Positions 49,101-58,792 of a DNA stretch of 64,000 bases are shown here, in pieces. The stretch is from positions 5,935,157 to 5,999,156 of the forward strand of contig NC_084996.1 of assembly GCF_963854185.1 (NCBI RefSeq), read 5' to 3'. The DNA is from Sardina pilchardus (lineage: Eukaryota; Chordata; Actinopteri; Clupeiformes; Clupeidae). How positions within the stretch are numbered: the stretch's first letter is position 1; every line of letters starts with the position of its first letter. The notes under the pieces are model-generated. The model was not told the origin of the DNA, searched no databases, and saw only the letters and a list, made by a program, of their open reading frames with translations. The translations under genes and the position numbers were made by a program.

Positions 49101-52100
49101 TCTGAACAGAAAGAGCAATGATGCGTAATACTATTGTACTGTTGCATCATACCATGCATAAATAGTCAAGACAGAATAATATAATTGTGTTTATGTGTTT
49201 CATTACAGAATGTCTTAGGGCTGCCTATTCTGGTGAGCGCTGTAAATCGGCTGCTGCCAGGCCTTTTCAGAACCGTAGGCAGTGTGGAATATTACCGGTC
49301 CCCCAGCTCACGGGCTTATGTGGCCATCTCAAGGTGAGTTCCGAGACAGATCGAGGCTCAAGTCTCATGCTGTGCCTGAAAAAGCCATCATTACAAAATT
49401 TAAGTCCTATCGGTATGTAGAGCTATAGTTCTTGGTATAATCATGAAAAACAGCAATCTAACTGAGAAGTCTCTGATCCCTATACATTTGAACATGAAAT
49501 GCTGATGATGATCATAACTCACCCATATTATCTGTTTTGTCTGTTTGTTTAAGATATCTGTGCCAAATATTTGGAATTACATAGAATTTGACACATTTTC
49601 CCAGGAAAACCCATATTTAGCCATGAAATGTAAAATATATGGCTACGCCATTGTTAGAAATAATCATGTCTACATTTCAGTTGTAGAAATGGTTAAATAT
49701 CTTCACTAATTTGGTATTTGGAGTAATAGTTCTCTGTCTTGCTGTAGGATAAAATATATAAGTGTCCTTTACAGTGCTTATGGCTATAGTGTAATAAGGG
49801 CCCTATCGTACACTCGGTGCAATGTGGTGCAAAGTGCCTCATACTCTAAGGCTTATTCATATCTTACACCCAGTCAGTGACCAATTTTTCACCATGAGCT
49901 TCACTTCTACTAAACCTTGCACCCAGGGGTGTGGTCTGTCGCTTGATCCAAAATCATTGTCCCTCTCAAAATCATTACACCACTGACTAAGAAAGACCTA
50001 CTGTATAGCGAATCTTCAAATAATAGGCAAGTGCAGAATGCATGTAATCACCAACTGGTTTCAGTGGAATCCCTGTGTTCTGTATGTGGTCTTGCATGCA
50101 AGCAGATTCCTCCAAAGGCGCCGCTGACTGGCAAAATACCGATGAAGCCGACTGTTTGAAGTTGCACTGCTTGGTGTTAAAGGGAATGACAGATGTCAAT
50201 CTCATTGGTTTAAACTTTAAAGGATGTTATCCCAAAACAAAATCCTGACTGATTAAGAAACAGACGGAAAACCCTTCTGAACAATGCGCCCGACGTTTGA
50301 AAACGAAATAACCACAAATGTGGTCTGGACGCACATTTCAGAACAATTTCAGGTTCTTTGAATAGAAAGGCGCGATTTTCGTCATGTTTGAATCCTTTTA
50401 GTGATTCCAATCTTCTGTATGACAGTTTATGCTCATTTGTTTATCATGATAATGGGATTGGAAGACATGTGTCGGCAGAAAACAGCTAATATTGACATGG
50501 CTGTAATTCTAATTTGCCCCTAGTACTGATGACCCTTCTCCTCCTGTCTCTTTCTCCTCAGAAACTTGCTGCTGAAGACAAGCATTCTCACAATGCTTTT
50601 CTTTCACTGGATGACAGAGTCGGAGATTGGTTTCAGAAGAAACAATCGTCAGGCAAGAACACAACCGTCCGTGCACCTGTTAATGCACTAATGCACATAT
50701 ATTATCATCTGATGCCATTAATGCCTGTCCTTATCTGAGACCATTTCTTGGATGTCCGGGCACTCTTACACTGGCACGGGTTACATATTATACACACGTA
50801 TAAACACAAATGTATGTTATGCACGTAATTATGTGGTGGCATAACGGGATGGTTCTGCTCTATACTGGCAGTGAAAGAAATACATTGCAGTGTCCTTTAT
50901 GGCCAGTACAGAGAAGTGTTTTCATCTGATCTGTCACCTCTGTGATCTCAGTGTTGGGAGACCTATGCTGGGCAAGAGCTGTACCGGTTTATGGTTGCAG
51001 ACCTAATCGTGACCCTGCTGTCCACCATTTTGGGAGAGTTCTTCTGGAGGTAAGGCTCAGCAGCAGACCATAGAATAACATACAACACCCTATAGTGTAA
51101 TAGCACACTTCAGAGTGATATCACTCAAATGACTCAAAGTTGTGTCATCTTACAGTAATTGCATCATACTACTGGGCTGAAAAGAAGAGTACTTGCTTCT
51201 ATATAAAATTCAGAACAAATAGTTTAATTTCACTACATCTGAAATAGCTTTAAAGTACGAACGGTCGTTTCAATACTTTATGTCTTTATTTTTTTTTTAT
51301 TACTGTCTCATCCGCCTTAGTGTGGAATAAAAGAATAAAAGAAAATATGTTTCATACATTTCTGCAGTGATGCTTAGACATTTTTCAAAATCCTTTTTTC
51401 CCCTTTGCTAGAGAGACTGTGTTGCTTTTCAAAATACCATGAAGGGGCTGTTTCAAGTCAGGCAATATACTTAGTCAGGTCCTAGTTTACATGTTTTTAT
51501 TCTTTTAAAGTCTCCATTATTTCAGCAGTATGATTTGGATTGTTATTATAATGGAATATTTCTTTTCGAGGCTGGAAGTATAATCTTGTCAGCAATTTCC
51601 GCAAGAATTCATGGTGCCATATCCAAATGTTATCTCCCCACCATCTACAGTATACCATCTGTAATGCATCATCACACACCCACCTCTGCGTAACTGTTGG
51701 GATCATGTATCACTGTACTGTTAGTTGTCTTGTTCGCAACATGCTGGACCCAATCGGTGCCATCTTGCTCTCATCTGACCAGTGTTCCTGATTGTTCATC
51801 GGGCTTATATGCTGTGTATAGCAATGTGTTGCCAAAAAAGTAAGCAATTATGCAATAACGTTTATGCTATTCGGCAATGTCCTTCACTGTTTGAGCTGTC
51901 ACGGAAACGCTGATTCCCACTGATAAGCCTTGTGGTCATCTGAGGCACTTGACCATCTGGTTTTCCGAGCTACATAGATTCTTGGTGAAGAGCCACTGCC
52001 TCTCTGACTGGTGACTACAATCAGACAGTGACCCCAATCTGACCCCCAGAAAACACAATACACCCGAACTCTCTTAGCTAACAAGGGAGGACAGAATATA

Positions 52101-52324
52101 GAATATAGCCAATAATATCCTTCCCTTTAGCTCACTAATTGATGATGATAAAAAAAAAAAAAAAAAGAATCATTCAGAATGGGGCATGTCAGTGTGACGT
52201 CTGTGTCTACCCACAGCCAGTGTGTGCTGGGGAGGAAGAGGAGACAGACGTGGCCTGCGTTTGACATCGCACAGAATGTTCTGGACCTTATCTACGGGCA
52301 GACTCTGGCCTGGTAATGCATCCC

Positions 52325-52376
<52 letters not shown>

Positions 52377-52751
52377 TACACACCTTCACACTCTACTTTT
52401 TCTTTCTCAGGGCAGGAGTGCTGTTCTCTCCATTGCTGCCAGCTATTCAGATTCTCAAGCTACTTGTACTTTTCTACACAAAAAAGGTACCACTTCACAA
52501 TGTGTGTGTGTGTGTGTGTGTGTGTTCACCTGCAGGCAAATCTACTACTGACCTGTCTATCAGCTTATTAAGTGTGTGTGTGCTCATGTGTTCACCTCCA
52601 GGCAAGTCTACTACGGAACTACCGTCCATCCCACCAACTGTGGAGAACCAATCAGATGAACACAATCCTCACCACTCTCCTCTGTTTCCCTGCCTTCACT
52701 GGGGCTCTTGTGTTTGTGGCCTACGGTATATGGATGTAAGGATAGGAGCCT

Positions 52752-52783
<32 letters not shown>

Positions 52784-53675
52784 ACACAAACACTCCACAC
52801 ATCCATATCTGTATAATAAAATGTAAAATGTGGTCAAATTTGAGATGGACAAACATTCATATCAATACGTTGCATAAACGTCTGCGTACGTTGGCCCTCA
52901 GAGAAAAGCCAGACCACACCTGCGGTCCTTTCCGGTCACTTCCCACAATGTTTTCACTGGAGGACCAGTGGAAGGAATTGGAGACGTCCCACGCTAGTTT
53001 GGCATGGCTGTCTGTGGTCTACTCTACACTGAGGAAACCCCTCTACCTCAACATCATCTCCACATTTCTCATGTGAGTGCCCCTCAAACACAAATGATGT
53101 TTTCTAAACAAGGTTCGGGGGAGGAGCCCATTGGGTTGATTGACAGACATCACTCACTACTTCCGTTCGTAGGAAATAAAACCCTCCTTACTGCCGTTTA
53201 TGTCATGCATGGAGTTGCGTCCCACCTCCTCCCCTGTTCTTCCATTTCACTATCAGTTCTAAGCTCATCCATAGGGGGTGTTAGTGGACAACACTCGCAT
53301 GTGATCTCGGCTACTGGCATCCCAGGATCATGACCAGCTACCAAGCCAAACCTGCACTCACTCTAAGCAATCCAGTGGGCGAACTAGTGAACTTCATTTG
53401 AATTATGCCTGCAAGTTAGGGCAGCATAAGCAAAGCACTGTTGAATCGGAGCTATGTACTGACTAAGATGAAGAGCAAATTGTTTTAACCTCTTGATTAA
53501 TGCCAGCAATATATTTAAGAATACAAGTGTTCTTGAAAATTGTTGTTCTACTGTTGTTCAGGATGGTGATTTATGGGTATAGACAAAAAACTGATGGCCA
53601 AAAAAAACTCATTGCCTTCTTGAAGATGCAGATCAGAAATGTAAGTTTATTTTTTCCTTCTGGCAAACTGACAAT

Positions 53676-53711
<36 letters not shown>

Positions 53712-53829
53712 CTTCAGTATGGTGGAAAGAGTTATTTAAGAGATGCATTGATATGTCCATGTGTTGTAGGAGGGGGAGGATAAGCATTTTCTCATCAGTC
53801 AACTGAGGGAGCAGGACCACCATAAGTGA
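41629..53829 (+). CDS. tmc6: TMC6 (EVER1), transmembrane channel-like protein 6 (17 coding exons)
   Basis: Multi-pass TMC-family protein of the ER/Golgi; human TMC6 with TMC8 and CIB1 restricts beta-papillomaviruses (family knowledge). Coding exons: 41629-41668, 41971-42111, 42624-42729, 42903-42984, 43074-43325, 43830-44005, 45365-45500, 48094-48258, 49209-49333, 50562-50652, 50952-51049, 52217-52312, 52411-52486, 52602-52735, 52902-53072, 53562-53640, 53770-53829. All phases join without a stop, giving 675 aa (human 805). TMC6-like blocks: MPLSVDEKR, SYFLFLRTLL, TGLELLTGE, SIPLAYI, VFCSWDFKVT, the TMC signature CWETYAGQELYRF, NVLDLIYGQTLAW, LFSPLLPAIQILKLL, TCGPFRSL and the tail NEGEDKHFLISQL. 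Hydrophobic segments lie near residues 158-180, 243-265, 335-357, 410-425, 450-470, 495-526, 548-572 and 618-636. All introns are GT-AG except intron 10, which is GC-AG. The N-terminal region is shorter than in mammals, so a small or non-coding exon may be missed. Paralogue a/b not resolved. Confidence 0.94.
42584..42623 (+). promoter_or_regulatory. tmc6: tmc6 intron 2 acceptor with (GT)n in place of a polypyrimidine tract
   Basis: About 32 bases of alternating GT run almost directly into GCGTTGCAG, the acceptor of the exon at 42624. UG repeats next to splice sites are TDP-43 binding sites (established knowledge). Confidence 0.6.
44187..44937. mobile_element. Decayed Tc1/mariner-type element in tmc6 intron 6
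   Basis: Terminal inverted repeats of roughly 100 bp (ACACCATATTGCCAAAAG on the left; complement of TTTGGCAAACTAGTGT on the right, with GGGTCAC and TAATCCATAGGGTTTAATAT shared further in) lie between TA dinucleotides. The centre translates to Tc1 transposase-like words (FQHDCAPVHKA, WMTEFGVDELDWP, SPDLN) around 44540-44650. At 751 bp it is internally deleted. Confidence 0.85.
45116..45400 (+). repeat. tmc6: Tandem repeat spanning a tmc6 splice acceptor
   Basis: Four degenerate 75-85 bp units start near 45119, 45204, 45281 and 45356 and share the words CT(C/T)TTCC/CTCCTC, CTCTGGGTA, AGCTTGCTGTCT and GATGTTGTTAGTGTCATGGT. The last unit contains the real acceptor and the start of the exon at 45365. 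Confidence 0.75.
46087..46136. repeat. (CA)n microsatellite in tmc6 intron 7
   Basis: About 50 pure bases. Confidence 0.95.
46512..46591. repeat. Strong inverted repeat (hairpin) in tmc6 intron 7
   Basis: Arms of about 36-39 bases: AGCGTTTCGGCAATGTAG and TTCATCAGGGAGTCAA on the left, TTGACTCCCTGATGAA and CTACATTGCTGAAACGC on the right, with a loop of a few bases. Probably a MITE remnant or terminus. Confidence 0.75.
52328..52373. repeat. (CA)n microsatellite in tmc6 intron 12
   Basis: Fills half of the 98-base intron between the exons ending 52312 and starting 52411. Confidence 0.95.
52500..52620 (+). repeat. tmc6: Duplicated acceptor region of a tmc6 exon
   Basis: GTGTTCACCTGCAGGCAAAT at 52522-52541 and GTGTTCACCTCCAGGCAAGT at 52588-52607 are near copies, each followed by CTACTAC. 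Both are preceded by GT repeat. The second is the true acceptor of the exon at 52602. Confidence 0.85.
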
Positions 53830-56529
53830 TGACAAGACATGACCAAAGGACTACCAGAGACAGAGGGATATAGGAACTCAGGAAATATTGTTTTTATTAA
53901 CAATGCTTGTGATTTTATGTCACAAATAATATAGTATTATATACAATGTGTGTTGGATATACTGTATGCTGCAACTGTGCCTGCCTGCCTGCCTGCTTTT
54001 CTCTCTCTCTCTCCCTCTCTCTCTCTCTCTCTCGCCCTCCCATAGACCCATTAGAATTCTGAAATTGTGAATTAAAAAATAAAATAAAATAAATATGAAC
54101 AACTGCATTTGTTCTGGTCATAATATAGCCAACTCTAGCCTTAAAATACATTTATGGTAACAAAGTGCTACTGAAGTTTCTAAACTCTGAAGGTGTAAAT
54201 GTACAGTAGCCTATGTGTAAACATCTGACTTAAGGCCTGTTCACACCAAGAACGATAACGATAACTATAAAAACAATATCGTTCTCGTTCATATGAATGG
54301 CGACGTTCACACATAAACTATAACGATATGAAGAACGATATCGTTGGGGATCATTTTCAGAGCGATTTTGAGAACGATAAAAAGCGAACATCCAATCAGA
54401 ACCCATAATATTCTAGCCATCACATTCATTAACATGAGAGACTTTTCTTATCATTGGCCAGTGGACGCTTTTATCGTTATGGTTATAGTTATCGTTATCG
54501 TTATCGTTCTTGGTGTGAACGGCCCTTTAAACTATTTCCTAAAAACATTACAAATCATATCCATGTTGGGTGGGCTCAACATGCGCACCAGGCCTAAACA
54601 GACGAAGACTGCACAATAGTGCATACTGTCTCAGGTATAGTATCTGTCTGTGATGTACTGTACTGTGATGTGCTGTGCTGTCTCACTTAACCTCTGTCCA
54701 ACTTCAGACAGATTGAAGGACAAAGCATAGGGGGTTATTATGGAGGCCAGTTTCAACTAACAAAGAATCTTTAGATCTTTTTTGTGCATGATGTCACCCT
54801 CAAGGTATAGCCAAAGGCGCTTTCAGTAGAACTGATCATTATATAGAACCTAGCACTCAAAATCACTGCTTCCATCATGCTGCCCAATTGTAGTGTATTA
54901 TTATGTCTTTATTTTGATGTCACTCTGACTATTCTAGTCAGAGAAACTATTTAGCGTCAGAGAGTACATACATTATTGACACATAAATTACCTAATTTGT
55001 GGCATACCAATTCAAACTGAATGGGGCATGTAACCAAAAGGGTACATTCCATTTCAAATCTGTCAACAAATGACAGCCATTGATTTGAATCAACATTATA
55101 TTTGGAAATTGCATATTGTTGTTCCGTCTTCATTTAACAGAGTGTTGCTTAAAGTGTGAAGCGTTAAATAAATAAAGGTTCAAGTTCTACAGGCATTACA
55201 GACGAGTACAAAACCAACTCAGTGACATTCAGTCATGTCAGCTTAAGGGTGCCGTCTGCAATGCCTTGCATTCCTTTACTCAGAAACATTGAGGGCTTTC
55301 CATGGAAAGAAATTCTGGAAGGAAATTAAACGAAACTGACACAAGAAAGGGTTTATGCAGTGGTGGATGTTTTAAGTGTTAAGCATGTATCAGTCAACTT
55401 GTGTTCCAAGTTGTAATTCAAGATAACACATATTTGCAGGAGAATATATTACGACATCTTGTATTTCCGTAGAACACTCTTCCCTCCAAATAAGATATCA
55501 GATATCAGGACTGATATGCTGACAGACCTGTCTGGGTGCAAAAATGTGGCTCCAAAACAAATGTGCCACCACTTATGTTGAGACAAACAGCAGAAATATG
55601 TTAACATTTCTCCCAGTCCTAAAACCTATATTTTGCAGCATTGGTGACACTGGTAGGGTGACACCCCCTCACTCTCCTCCATATAAAAAGAGCACATATT
55701 TCAAATGTTCTACAGAGTCAAAGAGCCACCGCAGCTGGAGAAGTCCGTCACCTGTCAGGTTAGTACACCTGTGTAGCTGTTAGATCACACCAGTCAGACA
55801 AGTAACTTCTCGTGGGGAATGGTTGCTGGTTGAGGGTTTCGGTCTTTTGAAAAAACATTCTGAACAAACGATTCTAGATTGTGGTCTCACAAGATATTAG
55901 ATATGAAACTGGGCAGATATTTGTTAAATGTCTCCGTATATGTGCTTGAAGTGAATTTGAGCTTTGTAAGAGACCAAATAGGCTATATAATCCCAGTGTA
56001 AAATCTGTTGTGTGGATATTAGCGTGTATGGATAGGATTAGTGTACTAGTAGGAGTCCTCTTCTTGGAGAAAAAGAGTTTTGTTATGCATGACTCACACT
56101 TATTCATACTTTCATTTGAAATAAAATATTTGTCCTCCTACTATTTGGATATCACTCAGCAGAAATATAATGCTGTTCAACAATCAAACTACAACAGCCT
56201 AAAGTAGGTTTAATGGTGCAATTCTTGATTAAATTCTCCTCACATTCGTCTGACTGTAATAGTGAGTATTTAAAAAAAATGGTGAGGGGTGGGGAAGTGT
56301 ACAGTGTATTAGCCACATTGTGTAAAGTCACAGGACAGTGTTGTATGCAAGTTAACAGAAACAAAACCACATTTACCATACTAATTGCCCCCATGTATTA
56401 ACCTCAAATTTCGCTAAATGAATGTAGCCTATATGCCACAACTAATAATGCATTGCAGTAGCAATGACAATAGTTCATCTACAGTATCTTGGGCTGAATT
56501 AATTTTCATTCCATTGTGCTCCAGCTACC
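53830..56529. other. tmc6 3'UTR and spacer before the RRM gene
   Basis: Overlapping AATAAA signals at about 54078-54094 probably end the tmc6 transcript. A CT tract lies at 53998-54032 and a MITE at 54234-54526. A possible non-coding first exon of the RRM gene ends near 55759. Otherwise I see nothing. Confidence 0.45.
54234..54526. mobile_element. TTAA-flanked MITE with GATAAC iterations, 293 bp
   Basis: Inverted termini share GTTCACACCAAGAACGATAA and CGATAACTATAA, with TTAA at 54230-54233 and 54527-54530. Two internal ATATCGTT words add to the palindromic character. The first bases of the two ends differ slightly, so the exact boundary may shift by one or two bases. Confidence 0.75.
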
Positions 56530-56676
56530 ATGGATTCCAGGGTGTATGTATGTGCTCCAAAGCAATACACGGAGAGGCTGTATGAGATGGGCGATTGGGT
56601 AAAACATACACTTTACATATTTAACATAATGCAGGTATTGTGGCATAGTTTGGTTTATGTTTAATTATCTCTCTCC

Positions 56677-56711
<35 letters not shown>

Positions 56712-57517
56712 AGGATCATGGGCTTTTCCTAAAGAGGATGAACCCCTATGTGACTAAAGATGTTCTTGAGGCTTACTTTGAAAAGTGGGGGACGGTTCTA
56801 GACTGTGAGGTAAGAAAGGCACCTCAATATTGGGGAGGGTGTTTTGCGAATGACATACAAATTAATTTTCATCACTGTCTGGGTCACATCCTTCTCTGTC
56901 CTCCATTTGCCCTGTTTTGGGTTGCTTTTTTTTTTTTTTTTGTGGGGTAAAATCTCCTCACTGCTGGCTGATCTCCTGCAGGTGAAAATGGAGTGCACCA
57001 CAGGCTTCCCCCGAGGCCTGGGCTACGTGGGTTTTGCCAGTGAGGAAGAGGCCGATGCAGCTGAGGCAGCAGGGCCCCACAAGCTGGCCGGCATGGAGGT
57101 GGACATCAGGAGAGTGATGTGCCCCAAGGTCGCTGTGTAAAATTAGCTGTACTCTTTTCTCTGACAAGGTTTTGTTTATAGGTCTTTGGTATTATTTGCC
57201 CTCAACGGTGCCTTCCAGGCAGCACTGCCTTCAAGGCACTACTCCCCTCAGTTTAGGGGTAGGATGAGGGTTGAGGGGGTTAAGGTTAGGAATAGGGTAA
57301 AGGTAGTGCCTTTTAGGCAGTGCTGCCTGGAAGGTGCCGTTGGGGGCAAAAAACACCATTGAGCGTTTCGTCTATTTGTTTCTGTTCGTGTTGTTTCTTT
57401 ACTTAAAATCACTCTCTCTTCCAACAGAAAACCGACGATATGACATACGTGCCCCACAGAAAGACTGGCATGGCATATCGGCTAGCAAGTAGCAGCTGGC
57501 TAGACACTGATGAATGA
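56530..57517 (+). CDS. Small single-RRM RNA-binding protein, family not identified
   Basis: Four coding exons, 56530-56598, 56714-56809, 56982-57128 and 57428-57517, all phase 0, encode a 133 aa protein. After a 23-residue leader starting MDSRVYVCAPKQYTERLY comes one RRM fold at about residues 26-103: an RNP2-like LFLKRM strand, a helix TKDVLEAYFEKWG, an RNP1-like octamer RGLGYVGF, and a second helix rich in Ala/Glu. A 30-residue tail ends SSSWLDTDE. Exon 1 is preceded by a CAG acceptor at 56524, so a non-coding first exon upstream is likely (a candidate donor follows CACCTGTCAG near 55760). AATAAA at 57841-57846 fits a 3' end. The RNP1 resembles SLIRP and hnRNP A/B-type RRMs, but leader and tail do not match proteins I know. 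Exon 3's donor is weak; reading through adds Val-Ala-Val and a stop. Being an RNA-binding protein is well supported; the function is unknown. Confidence 0.8.
57195..57350. mobile_element. Short foldback MITE (156 bp) in the last intron of the RRM gene
   Basis: Arms of about 48 bases are inverted copies: TTTGCCCTCAACGG, CCTTCCAGGCAGCACTGCCT and AAGGCACTAC on the left, the complements on the right. It lies between exons 3 and 4. Target duplication unclear. Confidence 0.7.
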
Positions 57518-57846
57518 AGGCAAGGTCTGCATCAATGATTCAAAGGACAATTCCCACAGGTGTTTACAGAGGACAGAGGATGAAAAGCTAATATTGGACC
57601 AAGAGATGGGCATGTCCTGCACAGAGCAGGATGTCAGACAGTTATATTTTGATATGTTTATTTCATTTGGCCATTGATCATTGATATTGCTTTTAAATTA
57701 CTGTTTATCATTGCCGATTTCTTCAATGTAGTCTTACCAACATTTTAAAACTGTTTCAATGACTGTTTTCATTGAACTATTGTATTGTTTTTATTAGTAA
57801 GTCGCTTTGGACTGTAACTATAAAAACTATTTGTGAGCGCAATAAA

Positions 57847-58672
57847 TCATCTCAGTTTTTTTCTTTTGTTTGATTCTGACTCAATACCAAATCACACCAG
57901 CCTAAGCAATTTGTATATATATCCAAGGAATAAACTGTGGGTCTTAGGTTTCAGATCTATTGCATTTTGTAAGTGTAAATGAAAGTACAACCCCAAATCA
58001 GAAAAAGTTGGGATGTTGTGTAAAATGCAAATAAAAACAGAACGTAATAATATGGAAATCTCACAAACTCATAACATTTTGTTGCCAAAAGGACAAAGAC
58101 AACATATCAAATGTTGAAACTGACAAACTTGACTATTTCATGGGAAATATAGGCTGTGTTCATTTTGAATTTGATACCAGAAACAAACAAACAAACAAAA
58201 AGGTGACAAAATGCTGGAAATTAGTAGATAAAAAGAAAACAAAAGGAGGGATATTTTACAACTAATTGGGGTATAGTATGGCAACATGATTGGGTATGAA
58301 AGAGTATCCAAGAGAGGCTTGGAGTCTTTTAGAAGTCAACATAGGCGTTCACTCTAGGCTAAACCTGTGTGGACAAATGATGAAACTCTAATTTTCATTC
58401 TTCTTCACATAACATAATGTAATGCAATTGTGGAGCATTTAGGGAATTAATTATCTGCAGTAGCCTACATAATATCATGAAAATATTCAGAGAATTATAA
58501 TTGTATTTAGACATGATACAGAAATATACCATCTTATCTTTCAGCAGTAATTAAATAATGATGCATTGCAATTTCCACTACACATAAAGACCATAAATAA
58601 GCCTTAAGGCATGCTATTTTGCTTACTGAAAAAGCAAGGAAGCTGCATATCTCATGACATCAACAGTTTAAG
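57847..58672. other. Spacer between the RRM gene and birc5
   Basis: AT-rich sequence of about 800 bases with no exon seen. Two short words (AATCAGAAAAAGTTGGGATG near 57995) resemble a common teleost repeat end, but no element could be delimited. Confidence 0.35.
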
Positions 58673-58736
58673 CCAATCACAAAAAGGGACTGACATCACG
58701 ACCGACCAATGAATGTAGACACCGGTAACATTTGAA
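58673..58736 (+). promoter_or_regulatory. birc5: birc5 core promoter: paired CCAAT boxes and CHR-like element
   Basis: Two CCAAT motifs in the same orientation at 58673-58677 and 58706-58710 are spaced 33 bp apart. A TTTGAA (the CHR core) follows at 58731-58736, 57 bp before the birc5 ATG. CCAAT boxes about 31-33 bp apart upstream of a CHR is the usual layout of G2/M genes controlled by NF-Y and the MuvB (DREAM/B-MYB) complex (established knowledge). There is no obvious TATA box. The role here is inferred from motifs and spacing only. Confidence 0.65.
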
Positions 58737-58792
58737 CAACAAGCCTTTCGTTAAAACATCAAGAAGTATCCCAAACGTTACAGTAATTTAAC

